A stretch of DNA of 64,000 nt, taken from Candidatus Poribacteria bacterium. GTDB taxonomy: Bacteria; Poribacteria; WGA-4E; WGA-3G. The position numbers and the translations under genes were made by a program. The stretch spans positions 1 to 64,000 of the forward strand of contig JAGFCA010000060.1 in the NCBI GenBank assembly GCA_022394755.1, given 5' to 3'. Positions 17,862 to 28,239 of this stretch are shown piece after piece (positions within the stretch are counted from its first letter, which is position 1; every line of letters begins with the position of its first letter). Under the pieces are notes generated by a model. That model worked only from the letters and a program-made list of their open reading frames with translations. It was not told the DNA's origin and searched no databases.

Positions 17862-18431
17862 ATGTTTGATCAGGTATTAGAAAAGGTTGAAGCACAGTGT
17901 AGAGAAGAGAGAATCCCGATGCTGGGTCCGGAAAAAGCTGAATTTGTTGCAAATTGTATTGAACAAGCAAAACCTTCATTAATAGTTGAATGTGGTACTG
18001 CTGTTGGATATTCAGGTTTATGGATCTTACGTGTATTGAAATCAATTGGTTCTGGTAAATTGATTACCGTTGAGATTGATACAAATCGTGCAGAACAAGC
18101 ACGGTCAAATTTTGTCGAAGCGGGTGTTGCAGATCTTGTTGATTCTCGTATTGGTGATGCAGAACAGGTATTAAAAAGTATAGATGATCAAGTGGATTTT
18201 CTCATACTTGATAACAACTTTGATAATTACTATCCGTGTTTTAAATCTATTGAATCACAATTAACTAATCCAGCAACAATTTTGGCAGATAATGTAGGTA
18301 TAGGAGCGGATTCAATGGTTGATTATCTTGAACATGTTCGGTCTCAATATGAAAGTGAAACCAATTGGTTTGATATCAATCTACCGTGGGTTAAACAGGA
18401 TGCCATAGAAGTTAGTGTCTATCGTCGGTAA
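17862..18431 (+). CDS. O-methyltransferase-like SAM-dependent methyltransferase
   Basis: This 189-residue protein has a class I methyltransferase fold. Motif I is IVECGTAVGYSGLWILRVLK, the SAM-ribose acidic strand is KLITVEIDTNRAEQARSNF, and the motif after the central sheet is VDFLILDNNFDNYYPC. The order and spacing resemble the catechol/caffeoyl-CoA O-methyltransferase group. However, the canonical metal-ligand 'DADK' is replaced by DNNF, so metal dependence and substrate are uncertain. A GGAGG ribosome site precedes the ATG. It lies 21 nt before the UxaA-like gene and is probably co-transcribed with it. Confidence 0.75.
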   Translation: MFDQVLEKVEAQCREERIPMLGPEKAEFVANCIEQAKPSLIVECGTAVGYSGLWILRVLKSIGSGKLITVEIDTNRAEQARSNFVEAGVADLVDSRIGDAEQVLKSIDDQVDFLILDNNFDNYYPCFKSIESQLTNPATILADNVGIGADSMVDYLEHVRSQYESETNWFDINLPWVKQDAIEVSVYRR

Positions 18432-18452
18432 TGGAAACTAATAGGAGTTAGT

Positions 18453-21122
18453 ATGGAATATAACTTTAACAATGTTGCTCGGTTGCCTGCCCCAGATGAT
18501 AACGTAGGGATTGCGACGCAAAGATTAGAATCTGGATCTGAAATTGAATTCAATGGATCACAATTTCTCCTTTCTCATACGGTATTAGAAGGGCATAGGT
18601 TTGCAATTCACTCTATATTAGCAGATGATCCTTTGTTGTCCTGGGGATTACCTTTTGGTTATGCTTCACGAGGAATCAATCCAGGAGATTATGTTTGTAA
18701 TCAAAAGATGATAGATTCATTGTCAATCCGTAATTTAGATTTTGATTTGCCGACACACCCAAATTTTCTTGATGAAATTGTTCCTTATACGTTAGATGAA
18801 ACTACATTTCAACGTGGTAAACAACTTGTTCCACACACAAAGATTAGGAATTTCCTTGGTTATAATCGACCTGGTAACAGGGGAGTTGGCACCCGAAATT
18901 ATATAGTCATTATGGGAACAACAGCTCGTACTTCTGGTTTTGTCAGAAGGTTGGCTGATAGATGTGAAAGTTTTAGTAACGATTTTTCTAATATAGATGG
19001 AATCGTGGCTGTTACTCATACAGAAGGTGGTGAGGATAAGACACCTAATAACATTGAACTCTTGCTTCGTACACTTGCTGGGTTTACTATACATCCGAAC
19101 ATAGGTGCAATACTTCTTGTGGATTATGGTACAGAAGCAGTAACAAATGAAATGTTAAAGAAATACATGCAGCGGGAGAATTATGAACTTGAGAATGTTG
19201 TACATGAATTCTTCAGAATTGAGGGTGGTTTTGATAAGAACATTACACGTGGTATTGGAACTATAAAAGGTTGGTTAGATTCAGTAAATGAAGTTAGTCG
19301 TTCAGAGCAATCATTGGAGAATCTTAAGATTGCCTTGCAGTGTGGTGGTTCAGATGCATTTTCAGGAGTTTCTGGTAATCCTTTAGCAGCTTATGTTGCT
19401 AAAGAGGTAATACGGTATGGTGGATGTGCGAATTTAGCGGAAACCGATGAGTTAATTGGTGCAGAAGCGTATTTACTACAAAATGTACGTGATTTAGCTA
19501 CTGCCCGTAAGTTCTTGGATACAGTTGAGGAATTTAAGGAGCGTGTCGGTTGGCATGGGCATTCAGCAGAAGGGAATCCATCGGGAGGAAATAATTATCG
19601 TGGACTCTATAACATAGCCATAAAATCTATTGGTGCAGCCATGAAACGTAATCCTGATGTTTGCCTTGACTATGTTATAAGTTATAGTGAATTGATGAAG
19701 GAAACAGGTTACTATTTTATGGATAGTCCTGGTAACGATTTAGAGAGTATTGCGGGTCAGGTAGCCTCTGGTTCAAATATGATCTTCTTTGTAACAGGTA
19801 ATGGATCAATTACAAATTTCCCATTTGTTCCTACCATTAAAATAGTTACCACCACAGACAGATTTGAGATGTTACAGAAAGACATGGATGTAAATGCAGG
19901 TGCCTATCTTGATGGAACACCCATGGACGTACTTGGTGAAGAGATGCTGGATTTGACGGTGGATGTTGCCTCAGGTGAACTCTCTGTCGGTGAAAAAGCG
20001 GGGCATTCCCAAGTATCGTTATGGCGTGATTGGAAACAGACGGGACCAACTGATTTAACACCTATGCTTGCATCATCAGAAGTAAAATCTGGTGACCCGA
20101 TTTCATTAGAAAGAGATGATGTATGGGAACCGATTCCATCTGAATTTACATTTCGTGGCTATCAAACTGCTGATGGAATTCGAAGTGAACAACTTGCATT
20201 GATTTTGCCCACAAGCTTATGTTCTGGACAGATTGCTCAGATGATAGTAGGTAAATGTAATGAGCAAAGAATTGGAAAAGAACATGGTATTTCAAGGTTT
20301 GTTACACTTCCACATACTGAGGGATGTGGTGTTTCCAGTGGACGTTCGGAAGAAATATACACTCGAACAATGATCGGACACTTGACACATCCATCCGTAT
20401 CAATTGGCTTACTCTTGGAACACGGTTGTGAAAAGACCCATAATGATCATGTCCGTCATGAGATAGAGAATTTGGGTATTTCTCCTGATGAGTACGGTTG
20501 GGCAAGTGTGCAAATGGATGGTGGAATAGATTCTGTAATTGATAAAGTGAAGAATTGGTTTGAAGATGAGTTATCGGATAAAGAACCGATTCCAGTTGTG
20601 GATGCTGGTTTAAACCATCTGTGTATTGCAATCTTGTCTATTGGTGAAATAAGTGCTTCGATTTCTGAAAATCTAATGAAATTGATTCTTGAAATTACAA
20701 GATCTGGTGGGACGGTTGTTGTGCCTTCCAATGCATCCTTTTTAACAGAAACATTATCCCTTTCTCCTTCACTTGCTTATGGACAGAGCGTTGATAAAAA
20801 GGGTTTTCATGTCATGGAAGCTCCTACTAACCAACCTACTGAAATTCTAACAGGATTAGCTGCAACGGGTGTAGAACTTGGATTTGTACATATTGTGGGT
20901 GCACCGCTTCAATCCCATGCCATGGTTCCACTTGTTCAAGTATCAACAGATTCTACGACTCAAGAAAACTATGGATCAGATTTGGACTTAGAGAGTGTTA
21001 AGGTTGAAAAGATGTTGGGTTTGATAACCGAAGTAGCATCCCGCGAATATGTACCAAAATTGCATGGTAAAGGAAATATAGATTTTCAGTTGACACGTGG
21101 TTTATTGGGTGTTTCGATGTGA
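18453..21122 (+). CDS. UxaA (altronate/galactarate dehydratase) family protein, internally duplicated
   Basis: This 889-residue protein is much longer than ordinary altronate dehydratases (~500). Residues ~20-110 are a SAF domain (GHRFAIHSILADDPLLSWGL, SRGINPGDYV). Residues ~135-545 are a full UxaA core (NRGVGTRNYIVIMG, RTLAGFTIHPNIGAILLVDY, ALQCGGSDAFSGVSGNPL, FFVTGNGSITNFPFVPTIKI). Residues ~560-875 repeat the same core in the same order but diverged: HTEGCGVSSG matches HTEGGEDKTP, RTMIGHLTHPSVSIGLLLEH matches the first-copy helix, and LNHLCIAILSIGEISASI stands where QCGGSD was. Enzymes of this family dehydrate sugar acids such as altronate or galactarate, using iron. The second half may be a non-catalytic partner domain. 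The specific substrate is not known. Confidence 0.85.
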   Translation: MEYNFNNVARLPAPDDNVGIATQRLESGSEIEFNGSQFLLSHTVLEGHRFAIHSILADDPLLSWGLPFGYASRGINPGDYVCNQKMIDSLSIRNLDFDLPTHPNFLDEIVPYTLDETTFQRGKQLVPHTKIRNFLGYNRPGNRGVGTRNYIVIMGTTARTSGFVRRLADRCESFSNDFSNIDGIVAVTHTEGGEDKTPNNIELLLRTLAGFTIHPNIGAILLVDYGTEAVTNEMLKKYMQRENYELENVVHEFFRIEGGFDKNITRGIGTIKGWLDSVNEVSRSEQSLENLKIALQCGGSDAFSGVSGNPLAAYVAKEVIRYGGCANLAETDELIGAEAYLLQNVRDLATARKFLDTVEEFKERVGWHGHSAEGNPSGGNNYRGLYNIAIKSIGAAMKRNPDVCLDYVISYSELMKETGYYFMDSPGNDLESIAGQVASGSNMIFFVTGNGSITNFPFVPTIKIVTTTDRFEMLQKDMDVNAGAYLDGTPMDVLGEEMLDLTVDVASGELSVGEKAGHSQVSLWRDWKQTGPTDLTPMLASSEVKSGDPISLERDDVWEPIPSEFTFRGYQTADGIRSEQLALILPTSLCSGQIAQMIVGKCNEQRIGKEHGISRFVTLPHTEGCGVSSGRSEEIYTRTMIGHLTHPSVSIGLLLEHGCEKTHNDHVRHEIENLGISPDEYGWASVQMDGGIDSVIDKVKNWFEDELSDKEPIPVVDAGLNHLCIAILSIGEISASISENLMKLILEITRSGGTVVVPSNASFLTETLSLSPSLAYGQSVDKKGFHVMEAPTNQPTEILTGLAATGVELGFVHIVGAPLQSHAMVPLVQVSTDSTTQENYGSDLDLESVKVEKMLGLITEVASREYVPKLHGKGNIDFQLTRGLLGVSM

Positions 21123-21148
21123 TTTTATATATGTCAATTTAGTTTGGT

Positions 21149-21709
21149 TTATATATTTTCGATATCTTTGAAAGGAGTCAAGCGAAAGTCTTCTGCAACG
21201 ACAAATCTATCATCGGTTTCTTGTGACCTGTAGATTAAAAATATCGAATCTACTGTAAATTGGATAGGTTTCCAATTTGATTGGAGTCGTTCTTGTTCTT
21301 GGATGAGTGTTTTGTGTTGAAATTGCCCTACAGAGAGGTGTGGTGTAAACCCATTTGGGAATCTGGCAGTATCATCATAATCAGGTAGATTATTGATGAG
21401 TGTTTTGTGTAACTTTTTGATATTGTTATCTGGTTCTGGTGCAAGAAACATTGTAGATGATTTTCTATGTTTGAATGCATAGAATGTAGCTAATGTTACA
21501 GTAAAAGCAGAATTCTGTTTGGCAGATTTTTCTAACGTATCAATGACATCTGGAAATTCGGTTGTGGGTGCAAATGGATATAGCATTGTAATGTGTGGCA
21601 TCCATCTTATGTAGCTCCGATCATGTATTTTGCGGATGTCTTGAATTGGTGATTGGATTGTCTCAGGTGGAATTAAAACGACAGCAGTGGTATGGGTTTT
21701 GGTAGGCAT
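21149..21709 (-). CDS. 2H phosphoesterase / 2'-5' RNA ligase-like protein
   Basis: This 186-residue protein has the two His-containing motifs of the 2H phosphoesterase superfamily: PHITMLYPFAP near residue 40 and PHLSVGQFQHK near residue 125. The bilobal fold and length fit. Members include LigT/ThpR-type 2'-5' RNA ligases and cyclic phosphodiesterases. The biological substrate cannot be assigned. Its 3' end lies 26 nt from the convergent UxaA gene, and its 5' end is 36 nt from the SDR gene on the same strand. Confidence 0.8.
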   Translation of the reverse strand: MPTKTHTTAVVLIPPETIQSPIQDIRKIHDRSYIRWMPHITMLYPFAPTTEFPDVIDTLEKSAKQNSAFTVTLATFYAFKHRKSSTMFLAPEPDNNIKKLHKTLINNLPDYDDTARFPNGFTPHLSVGQFQHKTLIQEQERLQSNWKPIQFTVDSIFLIYRSQETDDRFVVAEDFRLTPFKDIENI

Positions 21710-21745
21710 GATATTATTGAATTAGTATAATTTGGATTTTAAATA

Positions 21746-22519
21746 TTATGTTTTGGCACATGCTCCACCATCAACGAGGAGTGATGTACCTGTGATCCAT
21801 TCTGAATCATCTGAAGCTAAGAAAACTGCTGCACGACCAATGTCTTTTGGTATGCCTAACCGTCCCATAGGTGTTTTTTCTAATGAAGACTGGATGTCTT
21901 CTGGTGAGAGGTAATCTTGAATTGCTGTTTCAATATAACCGGGACAAATTGCATTTACCGTTACCCCGTGTTTTCCTACCTCTAATGCAGTATCTTTTGT
22001 CATATTAACGACTGCTGCTTTTGCAGATGCATAGGCTGGACCTGCGCCACCACCGAATGCATGTACAGATGCAATTTGTATAATCCGTCCATGTTCTGAA
22101 TTAACTATATGTGGTATGGCAAGTTTTGTTGTCATGAACACACCACGTAAGTTTACACCCACAACTTTATCCCACTCTTGAATAGAAATATCTTGTGATT
22201 CACCGGGTATATGTATCCCTGCGTTGTTGACAAGTATATCTATACCGCCGAAATGTTGTACAGTCTTATTCATCAAGTTTTTTACATCTGATTCATTGGA
22301 AATATCGGTTTGAATGTAAATTGCTTCAGCACCTAAATTCTGTATTTCTTGTATTGTGGTTGTAGTGACATCTTTTTCGTGGTATTTTCCTTTAAGAGGT
22401 TTTTCTTGTCTGTCTGCGATAACGATTTTTGCCCCTTCCTGTGCGAATTCTAATGCGATTCCACGTCCTATTCCTGAACTTGCCCCTGTGATAATACTGA
22501 TACGGTTTTTAAGTTGCAT
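21746..22519 (-). CDS. short-chain dehydrogenase/reductase (SDR), FabG-like
   Basis: This 257-residue classical SDR has the NAD(P)-binding TGASSGIGRGIALEF at residue ~11, the structural NNAG (DILVNNAGIHIPG), the catalytic Ser in IIQIASVHAFGG and YASAK (Tyr-x3-Lys), and the C-terminal WITGTSLLVDGG typical of FabG/glucose-dehydrogenase-like members. An acidic residue after the second strand (VIADRQEK) suggests NAD(H) preference. The substrate is unknown. It lies between the 2H phosphoesterase and the hsdR 3' end, all leftward. Confidence 0.9.
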   Translation of the reverse strand: MQLKNRISIITGASSGIGRGIALEFAQEGAKIVIADRQEKPLKGKYHEKDVTTTTIQEIQNLGAEAIYIQTDISNESDVKNLMNKTVQHFGGIDILVNNAGIHIPGESQDISIQEWDKVVGVNLRGVFMTTKLAIPHIVNSEHGRIIQIASVHAFGGGAGPAYASAKAAVVNMTKDTALEVGKHGVTVNAICPGYIETAIQDYLSPEDIQSSLEKTPMGRLGIPKDIGRAAVFLASDDSEWITGTSLLVDGGACAKT

Positions 22520-22591
22520 TTTATTGTTTCCAAACCTAATGAGAATTTTGTATTTAAAGATCTGGTATTATGTAATTGAAGACAGAAGAAA

Positions 22592-25500
22592 TCAAGAGTT
22601 TATTGACTGTAAAATCTCAAACTGAGTATATACGCTTTTGTCTTCACCAAAATATGATTCAAAAATGTGTTGATATATTTCTTCATATTTCTCATGAAAT
22701 AACATTGGATTGTATACATCAGGGAGTCCATTCTCTAAGACCTCAGCAATTTTAGATTTAACTTGAGCGGTTGATTTTTGGTGTTTCCGCCAATCTAAAA
22801 CCAAACAATCATATTTTAATTCTTCAATTAGATTCTTAACCGTTGACTTTACTTCCTGTCTTTGTAGTAGTGTCATTTGTATATCCGGTTTTGTTAGAAT
22901 ATCGTAAATAGCGAGTTCTTCTTCTGATAGTTCTTCAGATTCTGCGCGTTTATCTTCTTGACTGAGTTTAACTAACAAATCGTGTATTTTCACTAATTGC
23001 TGATCATCAGTAATGGAACCTGAATTATATTCTTCAATCATCTTTTCAAATTTATCTTGTAGGTCAATTCGACTCTTATTGAGTTGAATCATCTCCTTTA
23101 ATTTTCTCTTTATTATCCCTTTTAATCTTTCTGCATGTGTCCGTTTATGTTGAGTTTCAAATCGTTCGATAAGTTCATCAATGTCAATTTGGCTTAAATC
23201 AATATTTTGGTCATGATAGGAAACTGAATCGTTATCTATTATATATCCGTCAGGAGCAATAGAACGGTCAAGTAAATCTTCTACCTCATCTTCAACAGAC
23301 GAGATATCGACCGGTCCTCCAATACTTTTTATTTTATTAGAAATAATATTGATGAGTGAACAGATCGTGCTAAATTCGTTTGCATCGGGGTCAGGTAAGA
23401 TAGCCTTAAAGAGTTTATAGATATGGCGTGCTTGTTGAAGGTATTCACTTTTCGTCTCATCATTAATCAAGATATTATTTACGGCATCATCAATAAGTTC
23501 TATTGTCGACATTTGATCTGCATTCTGTATTTTTGTAAAGTCAACATTAATTGAAGTACAGAATTGTGTGATTTCACTGATAGCATCTTTTAGTAGATTG
23601 ATAAGTTCTGACTTATCTTCAATAGGAGTTGATACATCCTCATTTGGACCTGTGGCATATATTGCCAGTGCCTTCTCAAGATACCTAAAGATACCAATAT
23701 AATCAACAATGAGTCCGTTTATTTTTTCTTTATATACTCGATTTGCTCTTGCGATAGTTTGCATAAGAGTATGATTTCGCTGAGGTTTATCAAGATAAAT
23801 TGTTGAACAGGATGGCACATCAAAACCTGTAATCCACATAGCACAGACAAACACAATTCGGAAAGGGTCATAGGATCTTTGAATTTTGTTTCCAAGTCTT
23901 CATTAGTCATTCTTCTACGATGTGGTGTGATGTCTGCCCCCTTCTTTCTTAAATCATCAATTTCATTTTGAGATTGTGATACTACCACTGCCATATCGGT
24001 ATCATCCATAAATTGAATAAGTGTTTCAAGTTGCTTTCTTTCATCTGGGGTAGGGTTATTACATAGATCATTTTTTATAGATAGTATTTTTTCTTTCCAG
24101 TATTTTTGTACTTTTTCATACATTCTAACAGCCGTGGCTTTGTCTATAGAAATAACCATAGCTTTTCCACGGTATCCTCTCCCGATGAAGTGTGAGACAA
24201 TATCTTCAGCGACCGTCTCTAATCTTTCATCTCTGGTAATAAGGTGATATTCTCTTGCAAATTCGCGCTCAAGTTTGTTTTCCTGATTTTCGTCAATTTC
24301 AGCATCTTCAAGGATCTGATCAAGGTCGGCATTTAGATCTGGATTTATGAGTTGTAGTTTGGGTACACGATTTTCATAATAGAGAGGTACGGTTGCACCA
24401 TCAGCGACAGATTGCTTAAAATCGTATACAGAAACATAATCACCAAATACTTCCCGTGTTCTTTCCTCACCTGCTATTAGGGGAGTTCCAGTGAATGCGA
24501 TAAATGCTGCGTTTGGCAGGGCAGTACGCATATTCATAGCTAATGTATCGTATTGACTTCTGTGTGCTTCATCAGTAATAACGATGATATCTGACCGATC
24601 GGAAAGAACCGGATGGAGAGTATTATCATTTGTTTGAAACTTGTGGATTAGCGTAAAAACATAGCGGTGGTCTTCGCTTAGGAGTTGGCGTAGGTGCTGT
24701 ATGTTATCTGCATGGACTTCTTGTTGTGTTAATACTTCACTTGTACTTGCGAAAGTCTTATATATTTGCTTATCTAATTCTTGTCGATCAGTAACGACGA
24801 CAAAAGTCCATTTACCTGTCTTCTTTCTAAGTACTTTCTGTGCAAAGAATAGCATTGAAATACTTTTACCACTTCCTTGTGTATGCCAAAATACCCCCAG
24901 TTTTCCTTGATTTATTTCAATGTGATTTAATGCATTGATTGCATTGTTTACACCTAAGTATTGGTGATTTTTTGATATTAATTTTATGGTTCCGGCTTGT
25001 GAATCCATAAACAGTGTAAAATTCTCAATAATATCTAATAATCGTTTTGGTTCGCAAATGGCATTGAGTATGATCTCAATTGATACACGTTGGTTTTCGT
25101 TTTCATCTTCAATGCGTTTCCATTCCGCAAAATGCTCCCAGTTTGCAGTGAATGTACCTATACGTGCTTCTGAACCGTTCGAAATGATAATAAATGCGTT
25201 ATACCAGAAAAGATGGGGGATTGTATCTTTGTAATCTCTAAGATTATCGTTATATGCATCGTATAGATTTTCATCAATGCGCTTAAATTCCATTAGTATC
25301 AAAGGGAACCCATTTACAAAACAGATAAGGTCAGGTCTTCTGGTATACATATCACCAGTAATGGAGAATTGAGATGCAGCATAGTAATCATTATTTTCTG
25401 GGTTTCGCCAATCAATGACCTGAAGCGTGATATCGGATTCTTCTTGTGTAATAGGGTCGGTTGTCTTAACTTTTACACCATCTTTGAGTAGAAAGTATAT

Positions 25501-25776
25501 TTCTCGATTTGCTTCAATAGGACTCATGACTGCACGCGAGTGTGTTAATTCTTCAATTGCAGCATTTATTGAATCTCTTGAGGCGTTTGGGTTTAGACTT
25601 TGTAATGCATCACTAAGTCTGTCAATCAAGACTACTTCAGATTTTGATTGTCTATTATTGGTTTGATAATCTGATAGGAATTCGTTTATGCAATTTTGTG
25701 TATGCCACCCTATATTCTCAAGGATTGAGATTGCAGGTTGTTCTATGAGATTATCTTCACTATAGGGGTTTTGCAT
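22592..25776 (-). pseudogene. hsdR: type I restriction enzyme R subunit, frameshifted
   Basis: Two overlapping frames together make one HsdR. The first (25776-23719) carries the N-terminal nuclease-like region (RRPDLICFVNGFPLILMEFK), the helicase Walker A (HTQGSGKSISMLFF), DEAHRSQYD and FTGTPL. The second frame resumes with FVCAMWITGFDVPSCSTIYL, QTIARANRVYKEK and the C-terminal helical region. At about 23870-23875 the first frame reads KDPMTLSEL, while a 1-nt shift reads YDPFRIVFVCAMW, the expected helicase motif, so one base is missing. As assembled, the ATP-dependent translocase is split and restriction should be lost. A sequencing error is the alternative. Combined length (~1050 residues) is normal. 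Confidence 0.9.
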
Positions 25777-26174
25777 AAAGTCAGATTTTTTCGTGACCGT
25801 GAGGTCGCTGCTACAGAAGAATAATCCTGTAAAAATAGCGTGGACTAACTGCCAGAGTGTCAGAGGATATTAAGCGATTTATAGGACTATTCTTTACTAT
25901 CAGATGAGTTGAATATTCTGATTGACATTGTAAGTAACTTTTCTCTAATTGTTAACAGGATATAATGTAAGTTGATTTGAGAAAACACATTCTACTTTTT
26001 ATTATACATCTTGAGTGTAGGTCTGTCAATTTGATTCAGTTAACACCTGTAGATGTAATCCTTATTATGTATTACTTTATCGGTGTATTCACAAATTAGA
26101 TTATCATAAATACTGCTATAAGAGGGGTTCAGTAAGTTCATTTTTTGCTTTGATCTTTTTCAGGTTAGTTTTCA

Positions 26175-26307
26175 GGTAGAATTTTCAGAGTAAGTACTGA
26201 GTGGAATTGTTTTTGAATTGCTGTTAATTCAGTTCTGATAAGGGTTTATAGCAATTTTTATATATTTCACAATTTGTGATTTACTCTGAATACTCTGAAA
26301 TTTTACC
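26175..26307. repeat. 133-bp segment bounded by inverted repeats
   Basis: GGTAGAATTTTCAGAGTA at 26175-26192 is mirrored by TACTCTGAAATTTTACC at 26291-26307, with one mismatch and one gap. TTCA lies directly outside each end, which could be a short target duplication. The right arm is partly doubled (TACTCTGAA twice, 26282-26299). This layout resembles a small non-autonomous element, but no second copy is visible in this window. Confidence 0.35.
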
Positions 26308-26580
26308 TTCATATACAATGGTCTTAACGGGGTAATGGGTTAGAATATGTGAGTGATATTATTGATATTTACATAATATCAATTGAGATAAGGTATATAC
26401 AATTGCATTTATAGGTTGATGATGCTGAAGCATAGAAAATCAGACGATTATTACTGGAAAGCAGGTATTTCTTCTAAATTTCTTCAATCTTAGGTTTTCA
26501 TAGTGCATAACTGAAATGGTTGGGTGTGAATATGCTCTGAATATAGTCTGGAACTGAGTTTGTAGATGGTTTGATAGTCT

Positions 26581-26613
26581 AATGCATTTTCATAGTAACT
26601 ATGAAAATGCATT
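26581..26613. repeat. 33-bp palindrome with 16-bp arms
   Basis: AATGCATTTTCATAGT and ACTATGAAAATGCATT form perfect 16-bp arms around a single central A. It lies between hsdS and hsdR. There is no T-run on either side, so it is a poor intrinsic terminator. An operator for a dimeric regulator or an element end are alternatives. Confidence 0.5.
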
Positions 26614-26810
26614 GTCTCTATTTCTTATTACATTCCTGTAAAGTCAGTCCTACACAGGTTTTATAGGTTGTTTATGTAAGAGTTGGTGAAAGGATGTAAC
26701 TATGAAAAAAATATGAAAATAAATTAACGATATATAAATAAATAGATACTGATATGTTATAAAGTTTTTATTTAATATTATTACTGTTGTATGGCATGTG
26801 GGTTTGGTTG

Positions 26811-28103
26811 TTATGATTCAGAAGATTTCTCCTGTAACCTTTGGGTATCTATATGCATATTGGATACATCTATTTCTCCTGAGATGAGTTTTGGGAGTAG
26901 GATGTTACGTGTTTCTTGTAGAACATAGTTTTTCTTCTGTAGGTCATCAGTTTGTTTGCGAATTAAATTCGTAATATTGGCATACTTACTTCTTAATTCA
27001 CTTTTAGGTAAAACCAATTGACCTGTTTCAACCTGCTTTGGACTAAGGTGTAGGACAGTTGTACCATTAGCATATTCTTTTAGAATTTGTGGAAAGCTTG
27101 AATACTTTAAAATTCCATATAGAAAACCTTCCTGTATATTATCCATTGCTTGTACTTTTAGTAAGTCCATTGAGAAAACATACTTATCATGACCAAGATC
27201 AGGGACACGGGCACAACGTGCAACTACCTTTCTTTCTTGTGTCATATCGGTTAAAGCCATTACTATATCATTTGAATTGGCTGTTTGTGTTTCTTTAAAA
27301 TCTCCATCATACCATTTTAAACCGTCAGGTCTAAAACCACCTTCTCTATCAACGTTTTTTAGGTTAATAAATGGTAAACCTTCGCCTTCTTCCATTAGAT
27401 TCTTACTTCTATATGATCTTCCTCGATATAGATTTGCGATTTTTCCAAGTTGTACAATTTCCCAACCATTCGGAATTGGACCTAATTCTGATTCAACCAT
27501 AGGGACATTCTCGTGTCCGGGGAAACGGAAGTGGACGAACCATTCTTTGTAGAGGTTTTGTGCCATGTCTTCGAGTATTTTGATTCGGCGTGTGTTGTTT
27601 TCGATTAGGTCGTCGTAGGTGCTGAGGATGGCTGCGATTTTTTGTTGGGTTTGGAGGGGAGGAACACTAACCTCTAAGTTGGAAAATGAAGATTTATTTA
27701 CTATTGGTGTTGCTACTCCCCCTGCAATACTGTGAAGTCTCTCTCTTATTGTACTAAGAAGGTAATAAACGAAAAATGGATCATGTTTTTGATGATTAAC
27801 AATGACGCTATTAATTTGCTGATTAGTACTGCTTGGAGCAGTTGTCATACTAATCTTTCCTAGAGTACTACCAATACAGGTGATACAGACCGCATTAGGA
27901 GGAAGAATTCGATTCTTTTGATTTTTATATCCTGCATGTGACAGAAACCGTTCTGTCTGAACAGTACGTGAATCAGTGCAAATGTCAGTCGGTGTAATAA
28001 ATGGATATCTATCTCCATAATATTCAGTCTTTTTTGTTGGTGGGGTCGAACCTGTGATAATCTCACCTAAGTCATTAATTGATATAGTTTCCCAAAACCC
28101 CAT
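26811..28103 (-). CDS. hsdS: type I restriction-modification specificity subunit
   Basis: This 430-residue protein has the usual two target-recognition domains separated by conserved helices. The first begins GFWETISINDLGEIITGSTP, with YPFITPTDI and a conserved NSVIVNHQKHDPFFVYYLLS. The first spacer helix is LQTQQKIAAILSTYDDLIEN. The second domain starts at SELGPIPNGWEIVQLGKIAN and ends with QETRNILLPKLISGEIDV. It decides which DNA sequence HsdM and HsdR act on. It starts 136 nt downstream of hsdM with an AAGGA ribosome site. It appears intact, so methylation should still occur even though hsdR is broken. Confidence 0.93.
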   Translation of the reverse strand: MGFWETISINDLGEIITGSTPPTKKTEYYGDRYPFITPTDICTDSRTVQTERFLSHAGYKNQKNRILPPNAVCITCIGSTLGKISMTTAPSSTNQQINSVIVNHQKHDPFFVYYLLSTIRERLHSIAGGVATPIVNKSSFSNLEVSVPPLQTQQKIAAILSTYDDLIENNTRRIKILEDMAQNLYKEWFVHFRFPGHENVPMVESELGPIPNGWEIVQLGKIANLYRGRSYRSKNLMEEGEGLPFINLKNVDREGGFRPDGLKWYDGDFKETQTANSNDIVMALTDMTQERKVVARCARVPDLGHDKYVFSMDLLKVQAMDNIQEGFLYGILKYSSFPQILKEYANGTTVLHLSPKQVETGQLVLPKSELRSKYANITNLIRKQTDDLQKKNYVLQETRNILLPKLISGEIDVSNMHIDTQRLQEKSSES

Positions 28104-28239
28104 AGTAATTCCTTAATTTAATGTGAGTTTGATAATTCAAATTATGTATTCGGTTCAGTTAGAGGACCGAACCGGTCATTCTATACGATTAGTATTCGAA
28201 AAAAGTTGTAAATTACCTATTTCAACGATCGGTATTTAA

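Larger units (their letters stand above)
25777..26810. other. 1-kb non-coding gap between hsdS and hsdR
   Basis: Type I restriction genes are usually contiguous, yet about 1 kb of AT-rich DNA lies here. No frame of useful length and no toxin-antitoxin-like gene is visible. It contains an inverted-repeat-bounded 133-bp segment (26175-26307) and a 33-bp near-perfect palindrome (26581-26613), both listed separately. It may be the scar of a lost gene or inserted small elements. Confidence 0.5.

Noticed and set aside
25777..25860. GACC/GGTC stem near the hsdR start as a riboswitch or terminator
   Set aside because: The stem is short and does not match a known riboswitch layout.
26581..26613. CRISPR repeat
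   Set aside because: It is a single palindrome with no repeat-spacer array around it and no cas genes in the window.
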